NCBI RefSeq assembly: GCF_000284595.1
Contig: NC_017671.1
Span: forward strand, 4,559,001-4,623,000
Reading direction: 5' to 3'
Length of the DNA: 64,000 bases
Origin: Stenotrophomonas maltophilia D457
Lineage (GTDB): Bacteria; Pseudomonadota; Gammaproteobacteria; Xanthomonadales; Xanthomonadaceae
This document shows positions 1 through 8,259 of the stretch, piece after piece (within the stretch, counting starts at the first letter, position 1; the number at the start of each line of letters is the position of its first letter). The notes under the pieces were generated by a model. That model ran no database searches, was not told the origin of the DNA, and saw only the letters and a list, made by a program, of their open reading frames with translations. The position numbers and the translations under genes are program-made.

Positions 1-638
1 CCGCCAACCAGGTTCAGCTGGTCCACACCGAGCGCCGCACGCACCGCATCCAGATCGGCGATCGCCTCGGTGGTGGTGTAGAAGCGCGCATCGGCACGCC
101 CCTGCAGCGATGCGGCGCAGCGCTGGGCGTAGTCGCGCAGCGATGCCTCGGAAGGCGCGGCATCCTCGTCCATCTGCAGCGGCTTGCCGTCCGCGCCCAG
201 GCAGCTGAGCGGGTTGGAGCCGCCGGTGCCGCGCTGGTCGATCAGGAACACGTCGCGCTGCTTGCGCACCTGGCGCAGTGCGGTATCGACGATGACCGCC
301 ACCTCGCTGGCCGCCTGGCCGGGGCCGCCGGCCAGGAAGAACACCGGGTCGGGCTGGCTGGCGCCGCTGCTGCCCGATTCCAGCCAGGCGATGCGCAGGC
401 CGATCCGGCGGCCATCGGGCTGGGCCCGGTTCTCCGGCACCTGCAGGGTGGCGCACTGCGCCTCCACGTTGGCGCTGGCGCCTTCGGTGGACAACGTGCA
501 GGGCTGGAAGTCGATCGTGCCGAAGCGGCGGCTGGGTGCATCGCTGGCGCTTCCGGCGGCGGCCGGCGGCGGTTGGCTGCACCCGGCAAGCATCAGGCTG
601 GCCAGCATCCCGGCCAGCGCGAGGTGGTGTCTTTGCAT
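1..638 (-). CDS. Alpha/beta hydrolase lipoprotein, partial (C-terminus outside window)
   Basis: The frame runs off the left edge, so only the first 212 codons are present. The ATG at 638 is followed by a lipoprotein signal peptide with lipobox LMLAGC, so the protein is probably anchored to a membrane and faces the periplasm. After a low-complexity linker come FFLAGGPGQA (oxyanion-loop region) and VFLIDQRGTGGSNPL. These are hallmarks of alpha/beta hydrolases of the proline iminopeptidase / tripeptidyl aminopeptidase type. The nucleophile elbow should lie just past the edge: the last residues read LGVDQLNLVGG, the usual lead-in to GGSYG. A GGAG-like ribosome site sits upstream. Substrate cannot be told from this part; a peptidase acting on N-terminal residues is the family-based guess. 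Confidence 0.85.
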   Translation of the reverse strand, partial: MQRHHLALAGMLASLMLAGCSQPPPAAAGSASDAPSRRFGTIDFQPCTLSTEGASANVEAQCATLQVPENRAQPDGRRIGLRIAWLESGSSGASQPDPVFFLAGGPGQAASEVAVIVDTALRQVRKQRDVFLIDQRGTGGSNPLSCLGADGKPLQMDEDAAPSEASLRDYAQRCAASLQGRADARFYTTTEAIADLDAVRAALGVDQLNLVG

Positions 639-935
639 CGTGCTCGTTTCCCCTGGAGGACGTTCCTGTCGACCACGACGGGCTGCCGCGGAAGATGTGA
701 CCCAACTTACACGGGCAGCGCGCCGACGGCGATGGGCAATGACGAATCCGCCGCCGACGGCGCGCAGACCTGGCAGTCCCGCGCTCGGCCTTGGCCCGTG
801 CAGGGCGGCATCGGCGGCGGCCAGCAGCACCCCAAGGGGCCAGTGTTCCGGCCCGACGGCGATGCGGGGTCTGAAAACGGCGAGCACGGCGACCGGCGCA
901 TGCGCACAATCCGCGGAAAACCCAAGGAGACGCCC

Positions 936-1463
936 ATGCACGCGTGGTACCTAGGCGGCATCGACCACCGCCCTTTCCTGCACCTGTTCGAGATGAGCGA
1001 CAGCGCGCTCGCCACGCTCGGCATCCAGCGTCGCTGGGCCGGCGCCAACGGCGGACATCCCTGCCGGATCAGCCTGAGCGACCCCGCGCCTGGCAGCGAG
1101 CTGCTCCTGCTGTCCCACGTCCACCTGCCGCTGCATTCGCCGTACCGCGCCGCCGGCCCGATCTTCGTGCAGCGCGGCGTGACCCGTTGCGTCCTGCCGC
1201 CGGGCGAGGTGCCCCCGTATGTGCAGCGCCGGATGATCTCGATGCGTGCCTATGACCACGCCGCGCTGATGTGCGGTGCCCAGGTCTGCGCGGGCACCGA
1301 GGTGGCCGACCACCTGGATGCACTGTTTGCCGACCCGTCGGTGGCGTTCGTGCAGCTGCACAACGCGGCGCATGGCTGTTTCTCGTGCCAGGCAGATCGG
1401 GTGGGTACCGGGACTGCGTCGCGTGATCTCCATGACGTGATCGATGCCACGCCGGTCACGTGA
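936..1463 (+). CDS. DUF1203 family protein
   Basis: Encodes 175 residues. The ATG at 936 is chosen because AAGGAG lies 8 bases upstream; longer in-frame starts have no such site. The sequence resembles the DUF1203 family, small cytoplasmic proteins of unknown function. Visible traits are ELLLLSHVHLPLHSPYRAAGPIF, read in part as a proline-rich strand segment, and a C-terminal stretch with paired Cys residues (HGCFSCQADR) that could bind metal. There is no signal peptide or membrane segment. It stands alone between a divergent hydrolase gene and the LPMO genes. A stable hairpin follows the stop. Family assignment is from memory of the family and was not tested by a search. Confidence 0.7.
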   Translation: MHAWYLGGIDHRPFLHLFEMSDSALATLGIQRRWAGANGGHPCRISLSDPAPGSELLLLSHVHLPLHSPYRAAGPIFVQRGVTRCVLPPGEVPPYVQRRMISMRAYDHAALMCGAQVCAGTEVADHLDALFADPSVAFVQLHNAAHGCFSCQADRVGTGTASRDLHDVIDATPVT

Positions 1464-1489
1464 CGTCCAGCGCATCCGTTCAGCCCTGC

Positions 1490-1514
1490 GTGAAGCCTGC
1501 GGGAAGGGCTTCAC
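1490..1514 (+). terminator. Hairpin after DUF1203 gene
   Basis: GTGAAGCC and GGCTTCAC form an 8-bp perfect stem around a 9-base loop, 26 bases after the stop codon. There is no clear T-tract, so it may be a terminator or an mRNA-stabilising hairpin. Confidence 0.4.
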
Positions 1515-1654
1515 ATGCGCAGTCACGGATCGGCACTGCGATGGTTCCGTCCCCTGCAGTGCGACTCGATACTCGCCGTGGTGCCGCCGAAAGTCCGCCG
1601 CGCAGCGCAGCTCCTGCGGTCACCGTTCCCTTTCGACGACCACAAGGATGCGCC

Positions 1655-2824
1655 ATGTCATTCCGATCCACACCGCTGTTGCTGGCCACCTCGTTCGCCG
1701 CTGCGGGCCTGTGCCTGGCCGGCAGCGCGTTCGCCCACGGCACGATGACCACGCCGGTCAGCCGCGTCTATGCCTGCTTCCAGGGCAATCCCGAGAACCC
1801 GACCAACCCGGCCTGTGCCGCTGCAAAAGCGATTGGCGGTTCACAGGCGTTCTACGACTGGAACGGCATCAACCAGGCCAACGCCAACGGCAACCATCAG
1901 GCCGTGGTGCCCGACGGGAAGCTGTGCAGCGGCAACAACCCGACCTTCCGCGGCCTGGACGTGAACCGCAGTGACTGGCAGACCACGCCGATCCAGGCCG
2001 ATGCCAATGGCAAGTTCACTTTCGTGTTCAAGGCGACCGCACCACACGCCACGCGCGACTGGCGCTTCTTCGTCACCCGCGAAGGCTGGCAGCCGGGAAG
2101 CCCGCTGCGCTGGGCCGACCTGCAGGAGTTCTGCACGCTGGGCAATACGCCGCTGTCGGCCGACGGCACCTACAAGCTTCAGTGCACGTTGCCGCAGCGC
2201 ACCGGCCAGCATGTGATCTACAACACCTGGCAGCGCTCGGATTCGACCGAGGCGTTCTATACCTGCATGGACGTGCGCTTCCAGGGAGGCGGAGGGACCG
2301 CACCGGCACCGCAATGGCAGGACGCCGGCCCGGTCACCGCACGCAGTGAGCTGCCGGTTGGCACGACGCTGGCGCTGCGCGTGTTCAACGCCAACGGCAA
2401 TGACGTCGAACGTGTGGAGGCCACCCTGGCCAGCGGCCAGACCGCACCCGCGCAGTGGCCGTTGGTGCTCGCCCGCAAGGTCAATGCCAGTGCCCAGCAC
2501 GCGCGCGTGGGCGTGCTTGCCAATGGCGTGATCACGCCGACCGCCTCGGCCACCGACAACCGCGTGTACCTGAAGGACGGCAACCGCTTCCAGCTCGATA
2601 CCCAGGTTCCCGACCCGGGTACACCGTCACCGGGCGGTGATTTCGACCACGTGTACCCGGCGGGCATCGGCAGCTATGTGCCGGGCCAGACCGTGGTGAA
2701 GGGCAGCGACGGCAAGCTGTACGCCTGCCGCCCGTTCCCGGAAGGTGCATGGTGCAACGTCAACGCCGAGGCGTACCGGCCGGGTGTGGGTGCGGCCTGG
2801 CGCGATGCATGGATTGCATACTGA
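1655..2824 (+). CDS. Secreted AA10 lytic polysaccharide monooxygenase, GbpA-like (copy 1)
   Basis: Encodes 389 residues. A signal peptide (1-27) ends in AFA, so the mature protein starts with His28 (HGTMTTP). That N-terminal His plus His131 (PHATRDWRFF) would make the copper 'histidine brace' of AA10 enzymes, which cleave chitin or cellulose oxidatively. The catalytic domain reaches about residue 210. Next comes a domain like the GbpA second/third region (about 218-325), then a roughly 50-residue C-terminal carbohydrate-binding module rich in Tyr/Trp (YPAGIGSYVPGQ...WRDAWIAY). The start has AAGGAT upstream. It is followed 181 bases later by a near-identical paralogue in the same orientation. 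Expected role is chitin degradation or adhesion outside the cell. Which sugar is used cannot be read from the sequence. Confidence 0.93.
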   Translation: MSFRSTPLLLATSFAAAGLCLAGSAFAHGTMTTPVSRVYACFQGNPENPTNPACAAAKAIGGSQAFYDWNGINQANANGNHQAVVPDGKLCSGNNPTFRGLDVNRSDWQTTPIQADANGKFTFVFKATAPHATRDWRFFVTREGWQPGSPLRWADLQEFCTLGNTPLSADGTYKLQCTLPQRTGQHVIYNTWQRSDSTEAFYTCMDVRFQGGGGTAPAPQWQDAGPVTARSELPVGTTLALRVFNANGNDVERVEATLASGQTAPAQWPLVLARKVNASAQHARVGVLANGVITPTASATDNRVYLKDGNRFQLDTQVPDPGTPSPGGDFDHVYPAGIGSYVPGQTVVKGSDGKLYACRPFPEGAWCNVNAEAYRPGVGAAWRDAWIAY

Positions 2825-3005
2825 GACCGGGTACAGGGAACGGTGGCAGAGCGCCGTTCCCTGCATAGCGTGAGACGCGCCAGCGTGTGAGTGGGAAGCC
2901 GTTCCCATATGCAACCACGCGATGCTTTTTTCAACGTAATCCGATGGATGCGGGCGGGCGGGATGTCGAGACTTCGCGGGGTTTCACCACCCACAGGAGA
3001 TCTCC

Positions 3006-4175
3006 ATGCATCTGTCACACCGGACCGTCATCGCGCTGTCTGTGATCGCAGGCATTGCCACCTCTGGCAGCGCGTTCGCCCACGGCACCCTGTCCAAACC
3101 CGCCAGCCGTGTCTATGCCTGTTACCAGGGCAATCCCGAAAATCCGACCAACCCCGCCTGCGCTGCCGCCAAGGCCATCGGTGGTGCGCAACCGTTCTAT
3201 GACTGGGCCGGGATCAACCAGGCCGAGGCCCATGGCAACCACCAGGCCGTCGTGCCCGATGGCGAGTTGTGCAGCGGCGGCAACAGCAAATACCGCGGCC
3301 TGGATCTGAACCGCAGTGACTGGGAGACCTCGCCGATCCGAGCCGACGCCCGTGGCCGCTACACGTTCGAGTTCAAGGCGCCGGCCCCGCATGCCACCCG
3401 CGAGTGGAAGTTCTATGTCACCCGCGATGGCTGGCAACCGGGCAGCCCGCTGCGCTGGGCCGACCTGCAGGAATTCTGCACGCTGGGCAACGTGCCGGTC
3501 TCCGGTGACGTCTACAAGCTGGACTGCCCGCTACCCAAGCGCAGCGGCCAGCACATCATCTACAACACCTGGCAGCGCTCGGATTCGGGCGAGGCGTTCT
3601 ATACCTGCGCAGACGTGCGCTTCGAGGGGGGCGGTGGTGTGACCCCGCCGCCGCAGTGGCAGGACGCGGGTCCGGTCACTGCCCGTGGTGCGCTGGACGT
3701 GGGCACCATCCTGACCCTGCGGGTCTTCAACGCCCAGGGCAACGATCTGGAAAGCCCGCAGATCACCCTTGCCGCCGGCCAGACCGCTGCGAACCAGTGG
3801 CCGCTGGCACTGGCCCACAAGGTCAATGGCACTGCGCAGCAGGCGCGCGTGGGGGTGATGAAGAACGGCGTGATCACGCCCGTCGCCTCGGCTACCGGGA
3901 ACCGCGTCTATCTGAAGCCAGGCCACCTGTTCCAGCTCGATACCCGCGTGCCGGATCCGGTCGATCCGATCGATCCGCCGCCGGCTGACGACTACGACTT
4001 CGTATACCCCGCGGGTATCGGCAGCTACACGCCGGGCCAGACCGTGGTGAAGGGCACCGACGGCAAGCTGTATGCCTGCCGCCCGTTCCCGGAAGGCGCC
4101 TGGTGCAACATCAATGCAGAGGCCTACCGCCCGGGTACCGGCTCTGCCTGGCGTGATGCCTGGATCGAGTACTGA
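3006..4175 (+). CDS. Secreted AA10 lytic polysaccharide monooxygenase, GbpA-like (copy 2)
   Basis: Encodes 389 residues, exactly the length of copy 1 and colinear with it throughout. The signal peptide differs (1-25, ending SAFA), but the mature protein again begins with His (His26, HGTLSKP). The second brace His is kept in PHATREWKFY. The middle GbpA-like domain and the C-terminal carbohydrate-binding module are conserved, with a longer Pro/Asp linker (DPVDPIDPPPADD) before the module. A strong AGGAG lies 7 bases before the ATG. The intergenic gap of 181 bases suggests its own promoter or read-through from copy 1. Divergence is spread evenly, so this is a settled duplication rather than a recent one. 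Confidence 0.93.
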   Translation: MHLSHRTVIALSVIAGIATSGSAFAHGTLSKPASRVYACYQGNPENPTNPACAAAKAIGGAQPFYDWAGINQAEAHGNHQAVVPDGELCSGGNSKYRGLDLNRSDWETSPIRADARGRYTFEFKAPAPHATREWKFYVTRDGWQPGSPLRWADLQEFCTLGNVPVSGDVYKLDCPLPKRSGQHIIYNTWQRSDSGEAFYTCADVRFEGGGGVTPPPQWQDAGPVTARGALDVGTILTLRVFNAQGNDLESPQITLAAGQTAANQWPLALAHKVNGTAQQARVGVMKNGVITPVASATGNRVYLKPGHLFQLDTRVPDPVDPIDPPPADDYDFVYPAGIGSYTPGQTVVKGTDGKLYACRPFPEGAWCNINAEAYRPGTGSAWRDAWIEY

Positions 4176-4219
4176 AGGCAGGGCACCGGGGGCGGCGTGG
4201 GGTCGCCTCCGGTTTCCAG

Positions 4220-4358
4220 GGTTGCCGGCCAGCGGCCGGCACTACCGGGGTTCATGCGGTTGCCGGCCAGCGGCCGGCACTACCGGGGTTCGTGCGGTTG
4301 CCGGCCAGCGGCCGGCACTACCAGGTTCGTGGGGTTGCCGGCCAGCGGCCGGCACCAG
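4220..4358. repeat. Array of four direct SMAG (GTAG-type REP) palindromes
   Basis: Four copies of a unit with core GCCGGCCAGCGGCCGGC lie head to tail at about 36-39-base spacing. The spacers are related to each other (ggttcatgcg, ggttcgtgcg, ggttcgtggg). The fourth copy has lost the CTAC end. The array sits between the convergent ends of the second LPMO gene and fpr, so its hairpins may end transcription from both sides. Confidence 0.9.
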
Positions 4359-4364
4359 CCGGAC

Positions 4365-5114
4365 CTATTTGCTGCTGACGTACTTCTCGCGGCGGATCTG
4401 CGGGTTGCCCAGGCCGGCGGCCTTCAGCAGCTCGGCGCAGGCATCGACCATGTCCGGGTTGCCGCACAGGTAGGCGATGTCCGTGGCCGGGTCCGGCGTG
4501 AAACCGGCCAGCGCCTGCTGCACGTAACCGTGCTGCACGTCCGGATGCGGATCGGCGGGTAGTTCGCGCGACAGGCATGGAACATAGCGGAAGTTCGGGT
4601 GTTTTTCGGCGAAGCTGTAGAAATCCTCGCTGTACAGCAGCTCGCCCGGGCTGCGCGCGCCCTGCAGCAGCACGATCTGCGCACCACGTTCGGCCATGGC
4701 CTTTTCCAGCAGCGGCAGCATCGAGCGGTACGGGGTAACGCCGGTACCGGTGGCGATCAGCAGGTAGCGGGCATTGTGGTCACCGGGATTCAGGCAGAAG
4801 CGGCCGTAGGGGCCTGATGCACTGATCTGGCCGCCGTGCTCCAGCGCCTCGAACAGCGCGGTGGCGGCGCCACCGGGCACGAAGCTGACCGCGATATCCA
4901 CCGCCTCGCCCGGGCCCAGTGCGTGGTCGTGAATGGTCGCCAGCGAGTAGCTGCGCTTGGTTTCGGTGCCATCGGCGTAGCTGAAATGGACCTGGATGAA
5001 CTGGCCGGGCTGGAAATCCAGCGGCTGCCCATCGTCACGCACGAACTGGTAGTGGCCGACGGTCGGGGCCAGCATGCGGCGGCCGACCAGCTTGAGGGGG
5101 AATTGAACAGGCAC
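4365..5114 (-). CDS. fpr: Ferredoxin--NADP(+) reductase
   Basis: Encodes 249 residues, typical of bacterial plant-type FNRs. These flavoenzymes move electrons between NADPH and ferredoxin/flavodoxin for iron-sulfur, oxidative-stress and biosynthetic reactions in the cytoplasm. The FAD-binding motif RSYSLAT (RxYS family signature) is near residue 55 and the NADP-binding motif ATGTGVTPYRSML near residue 120. The C-terminal YLCGNPDMVDA loop is the usual FNR/oxidoreductase signature. The start is GTG at 5114: the frame is open and the N-terminus (PVQFPLKLVGR) fits the family, though no strong ribosome site is seen. It is divergent from the ABC exporter, with a shared 84-base promoter region. Confidence 0.88.
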   Translation of the reverse strand: MPVQFPLKLVGRRMLAPTVGHYQFVRDDGQPLDFQPGQFIQVHFSYADGTETKRSYSLATIHDHALGPGEAVDIAVSFVPGGAATALFEALEHGGQISASGPYGRFCLNPGDHNARYLLIATGTGVTPYRSMLPLLEKAMAERGAQIVLLQGARSPGELLYSEDFYSFAEKHPNFRYVPCLSRELPADPHPDVQHGYVQQALAGFTPDPATDIAYLCGNPDMVDACAELLKAAGLGNPQIRREKYVSSK

Positions 5115-5160
5115 GACTTTTCGGGACAGTGTGTAGCCGGGGCAAGCCCTCGGGGTCTTC

Positions 5161-5166
5161 TATAAT
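5161..5166 (+). promoter_or_regulatory. TATAAT -10 box between fpr and ABC exporter genes
   Basis: A perfect TATAAT stands out in GC-rich surroundings 33 bases before the ABC ATPase start. No good -35 is found 16-18 bases upstream. The overlapping TATTAT on the other strand could serve fpr. The resulting 5' leader would be only about 25 bases. Confidence 0.5.
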
Positions 5167-5198
5167 AGCCCCTCCCCGCCCCTCTCCAGCGCCAGCCC

Positions 5199-6167
5199 AT
5201 GGGCGCGAAGGCTTCGAGCTTGGCATCCCAGAACGATACGGCGCCCGCCCTGCGCGTGCGCGACCTGCGCAAGACCTACGACAACGGCACCCAGGCCCTG
5301 AAGGGGGTTTCCCTGGAAGTGGCCCCGGGCGACTTCTTCGCCCTGCTGGGCCCCAACGGTGCCGGCAAGTCGACCCTGATCGGCATCATCAGCTCCCTGG
5401 TCAACCTCAGCGAGGGCCAGGTGGAGGTGTTCGGCAGCGACCTGGTGCGCAATCGCAGCGCCACCATGCGCCTGATCGGGCTGGTGCCGCAGGAAATCAA
5501 CTTCAACCTGTTCGAAAAGCCCTTCGACATCCTGGTGAACTACGCCGGCTTCTACGGCGTGCCGCGCGAGGAAGCGGAGCAGCGCGCCGAAGAGGAACTG
5601 AAGCGGGCCCACCTGTGGGAAAAGGCGCAGGTGATGAGCCGCACGCTGTCCGGCGGCATGAAGCGCCGGCTGATGATCGCCCGCGCAATGATGACCCGCC
5701 CACGCCTGCTGATCCTGGATGAGCCGACCGCCGGCGTGGACATCGAGATCCGCCGCGACATGTGGCGCGTGCTGAAGGAGATCAACGCTGCCGGCACCAC
5801 GATCATCCTCACCACGCACTATCTGGAAGAAGCCGAGTACCTGTGCCGCCACCTGGCGATCATCAACCATGGCCAGATCGTCGAGCAGGGGCCGATGCGC
5901 ACCCTGCTGGCCAAGCTGGACGTGGAGGGCTTTCTGCTGGACATCGACGGTGACCTGCCGGCGCAGCTGCCGGTGATCGAGGGCGCGACCCTGACCGCGC
6001 CGGACCCGCACACGCTGGACATCGACATGCCGCGCGCAATGGACCTCAACCGCGTGTTCGCCACGCTCAACGAGGCCGGTATCCGCGTGCGTTCGATGCG
6101 TACCAAGAGCAACCGCCTGGAGGAGCTGTTCGTGCGCCTCACCGGCAACCTGGAGAAGCCTGCATGA
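5199..6167 (+). CDS. ABC-2 type transporter, ATP-binding subunit
   Basis: Encodes 322 residues. Walker A is GPNGAGKS (51-58). Then come a Q-loop (VPQEINF), the signature LSGGMKRR, Walker B LLILDEPTAGVD and a switch His in TTHYLEEAEYL. The C-terminal about 80 residues form the accessory domain seen in drug/polysaccharide exporters. The arrangement with the next gene matches E. coli YadG/YadH, an uncharacterised exporter pair. The start has no obvious ribosome site. The ATGA overlap at its end indicates translational coupling to the permease. Substrate is unknown; export of a lipid, drug or polymer would fit the family. Confidence 0.92.
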   Translation: MGAKASSLASQNDTAPALRVRDLRKTYDNGTQALKGVSLEVAPGDFFALLGPNGAGKSTLIGIISSLVNLSEGQVEVFGSDLVRNRSATMRLIGLVPQEINFNLFEKPFDILVNYAGFYGVPREEAEQRAEEELKRAHLWEKAQVMSRTLSGGMKRRLMIARAMMTRPRLLILDEPTAGVDIEIRRDMWRVLKEINAAGTTIILTTHYLEEAEYLCRHLAIINHGQIVEQGPMRTLLAKLDVEGFLLDIDGDLPAQLPVIEGATLTAPDPHTLDIDMPRAMDLNRVFATLNEAGIRVRSMRTKSNRLEELFVRLTGNLEKPA

Positions 6168-6955
6168 GCACCACCGAGCTGACCGACGGCCAGCGCAACC
6201 GCATCGCACTGATGACCATCGTGCGCCGCGAAGTCGCCCGCATCATGCGCATCTGGGGCCAGACCCTGGTGCCGCCGGCGATCACCATGACCCTGTACTT
6301 CCTGATCTTCGGCAACCTGATCGGGTCGCGCGTGGGTGACATGGGCGGCTACACGTACATGCAGTTCATCGTGCCGGGCCTGGTGATGATGAGCGTGATC
6401 CAGAACAGCTACGGCAACATCAGTTCCTCGTTCTTCGGTGCCAAGTTCGGCCGCCACGTGGAAGAGCTGCTGGTCAGCCCGATGCCGAACTGGGTGATCC
6501 TGTGGGGCTACGTGGCCGGCGCCGTGCTGCGCGGCCTGATGGTGGGCGTGATCGTGCTGATCATCGCGATGTTCTTCACCCCGGTGCGCATTCCGCACCC
6601 GCTGGTGATGCTGACCACGGTGATCCTGGGCGCGACGATCTTCTCGCTGGCCGGTTTCATCAATGCGGTGTATGCGAAGAAGTTCGACGACGTGGCGATC
6701 GTGCCGACCTTCATCCTGACCCCGCTGACCTACCTGGGTGGCGTGTTCTATTCGGTGAAGCTGCTGCCGGGCTGGGCCGAAGCGGCCACGCACGCGAACC
6801 CGATCTTCTACATGGTCAATGCGTTCCGCTATGGCCTGCTGGGCAGCAGCGATGTGCCGCTGCCGGTGGCCTATGGGTTGATGATCGGCTTCGTGGTGGC
6901 GCTGACGGCGCTGGCGCTGTGGCTGCTGCGCCGTGGCGTGGGCATGCGCAGCTAA
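6164..6955 (+). CDS. ABC-2 type transporter, permease subunit
   Basis: Encodes 263 residues with six predicted membrane segments of the ABC-2 family, for example MTLYFLIFGNLIG, VPGLVMMSVIQ, VAGAVLRGLMVGVIVLI and VTLLGATI-like stretches. It ends in ALWLLRRGVG. The family hallmark region near residues 180-205 (TPLTYLGGVFYSVKLLPGWA) is present. The start codon overlaps the stop of the ATPase gene by 4 bases (ATGA). Together they would form a 2+2 exporter in the inner membrane, like YadH with YadG in E. coli. Confidence 0.92.
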   Translation: MSTTELTDGQRNRIALMTIVRREVARIMRIWGQTLVPPAITMTLYFLIFGNLIGSRVGDMGGYTYMQFIVPGLVMMSVIQNSYGNISSSFFGAKFGRHVEELLVSPMPNWVILWGYVAGAVLRGLMVGVIVLIIAMFFTPVRIPHPLVMLTTVILGATIFSLAGFINAVYAKKFDDVAIVPTFILTPLTYLGGVFYSVKLLPGWAEAATHANPIFYMVNAFRYGLLGSSDVPLPVAYGLMIGFVVALTALALWLLRRGVGMRS

Positions 6956-7046
6956 GGGGGGCCTGCAGGGCCTGCGGCCCTGCACCCGCCGAATCAACGT
7001 CAACTTCAACGGCAACGTCAAAAGCTGGCATTCCTTGGGTTGGCGA

Positions 7047-7138
7047 GGTGGGTCCGATTGCGGGGGACGCCGTAAACCCATCCCTGGGGGCTTGGCCGCG
7101 GCATCCATGCCGCGGACACCCCCGCAATCGGCCCCACC
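7047..7138. repeat. Large nested inverted repeat
   Basis: Arms 7047-7066 and 7119-7138 (20 bp each) pair with a single G/T mismatch. Inside lies a second perfect 9-bp palindrome (7096-7115, CCGCGGCATCCATGCCGCGG). There is no T-tract. This looks like a genus-specific intergenic element, not a simple terminator. It occupies most of the 349-base gap between the exporter and the next gene; the rest of the gap holds only the GTAG palindrome at 7193. Confidence 0.8.
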
Positions 7139-7192
7139 CCGCCTTCGACAAATTCCGGCGATCTGCCGGGATGTCGTTCTCCGCTGCTGCTG

Positions 7193-7216
7193 GTAGGTGT
7201 CGACCTTGGTCGACAC
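7193..7216. repeat. SMAG-like palindrome, GTGTCGACC subfamily
   Basis: GTAG leads into the perfect palindrome GTGTCGACCTTGGTCGACAC. It is the same architecture as the GTAGGTGCCGACC elements near 25.15 kb. Confidence 0.75.
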
Positions 7217-7304
7217 GATGGATCGACGCCATGCGTGGATGGAGCTTTCACGGCAAAGCCGATGTTCCGCTTTTCTCGTTCGGGATTGCAGCTAGGCTGT
7301 GGCG

Positions 7305-8072
7305 ATGAAGATCACTTCCATTGCGCTGGACAAAGCCGTGTCGGACGGCCCCATCGATGCCTTCAGCCATGCGTTGCTGGGCGATTCACCCACGCTGGAT
7401 GAGGTGCTGGAATACCTGGCCTCGCGGCACGCGGCTGATCCCCGGTATCGCTACCTGTGCACGCTCGATGATGCCGGCCAGTGCCGCTACACCAGCATGC
7501 ACGCGTCAGACGACGCGCGTATCGCGCTCTACGAGGACGAAGACCCGGCAACCCCCGACGATGCGTTGGCGGCACGCGGGCGGTTGCTGGCGCATGTGGT
7601 CGCGCAGCTTGAGCATTCGACGCATCGGCTGGAATGGAGCACGCTGGCGGGCACGCTGATGTGCAATGACGCAGACATCGAGGCATTGGTCGCGGCCAAT
7701 GCCGCACCGGATCTCATCGTCGACGAGGTGGTCTGCGTGCAACAGGTGCCCGTGGATCGTGACGACCTGCTGATCGCCGCCCTGCCCAACGGCTACTTCA
7801 GCGCGGACTGGAACATCTTCCAGAACCACGCCCTGATCCGGCACCTGCAAGAGCATTACGACTACCGCCTGTTCGGGCTTGGCGCATCGTGGCTGGGCTT
7901 CCAGCGTGACAGCGCGCCGTCGCCTGCGGAAGCGGACGCTCTGGTCGCGGACCTGCAGCGCGTCTACGCTGCCGGAACGCACGACACCTGGTCACAACTG
8001 GCTGCAACGCTGTCCTCCCGCACCACGCTTCTATTGGGATACACCGAAGGCTTCAGCGAACAGCTGCCCTGA
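7305..8072 (+). CDS. Hypothetical protein
   Basis: Encodes 255 residues, acidic, with no signal peptide or membrane segment, so probably cytoplasmic. I do not recognise a family. The N-terminal half is rich in Asp/Ala with LDEVLEYLASRHAADPRYRYL, and the middle holds short helical segments. The C-terminal half has aromatic-rich stretches (NGYFSADWNIFQNHALIRHL, HYDYRLFGLGASWLGF) that suggest a compact domain. ATG 7305 is preferred over a GTG two codons earlier; neither has a strong ribosome site. It is flanked by intergenic repeats and seems monocistronic. Codon use matches the neighbours, so there is no sign of recent transfer. Confidence 0.75.
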   Translation: MKITSIALDKAVSDGPIDAFSHALLGDSPTLDEVLEYLASRHAADPRYRYLCTLDDAGQCRYTSMHASDDARIALYEDEDPATPDDALAARGRLLAHVVAQLEHSTHRLEWSTLAGTLMCNDADIEALVAANAAPDLIVDEVVCVQQVPVDRDDLLIAALPNGYFSADWNIFQNHALIRHLQEHYDYRLFGLGASWLGFQRDSAPSPAEADALVADLQRVYAAGTHDTWSQLAATLSSRTTLLLGYTEGFSEQLP

Positions 8073-8259
8073 GCGCGGTTCTACACGCGCTCGCGCAGCG
8101 AGCGGCCCGCTTCCGCTCCTGATCTGTCTTCCGTGGTGGCCGCACCCGGCCAACCCCACTGAACCGTGCTTCCCGCGAACCACCACGAGGGGCACCGCCG
8201 TTGGCCGCGATCTCCGGCACAATCGAAATCCTGATTCCCCAGAACACGGTGAACGTGCA

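Noticed and set aside
4220..4358. CRISPR-like array
   Set aside because: Repeats are palindromic SMAG elements with near-identical short spacers and no cas genes nearby.
5819..7216. Long reading frame on the minus strand opposite the ABC exporter
   Set aside because: Composition is His/Arg/Gln-rich, typical of antisense shadow in high-GC coding sequence; no family motif and no ribosome site.
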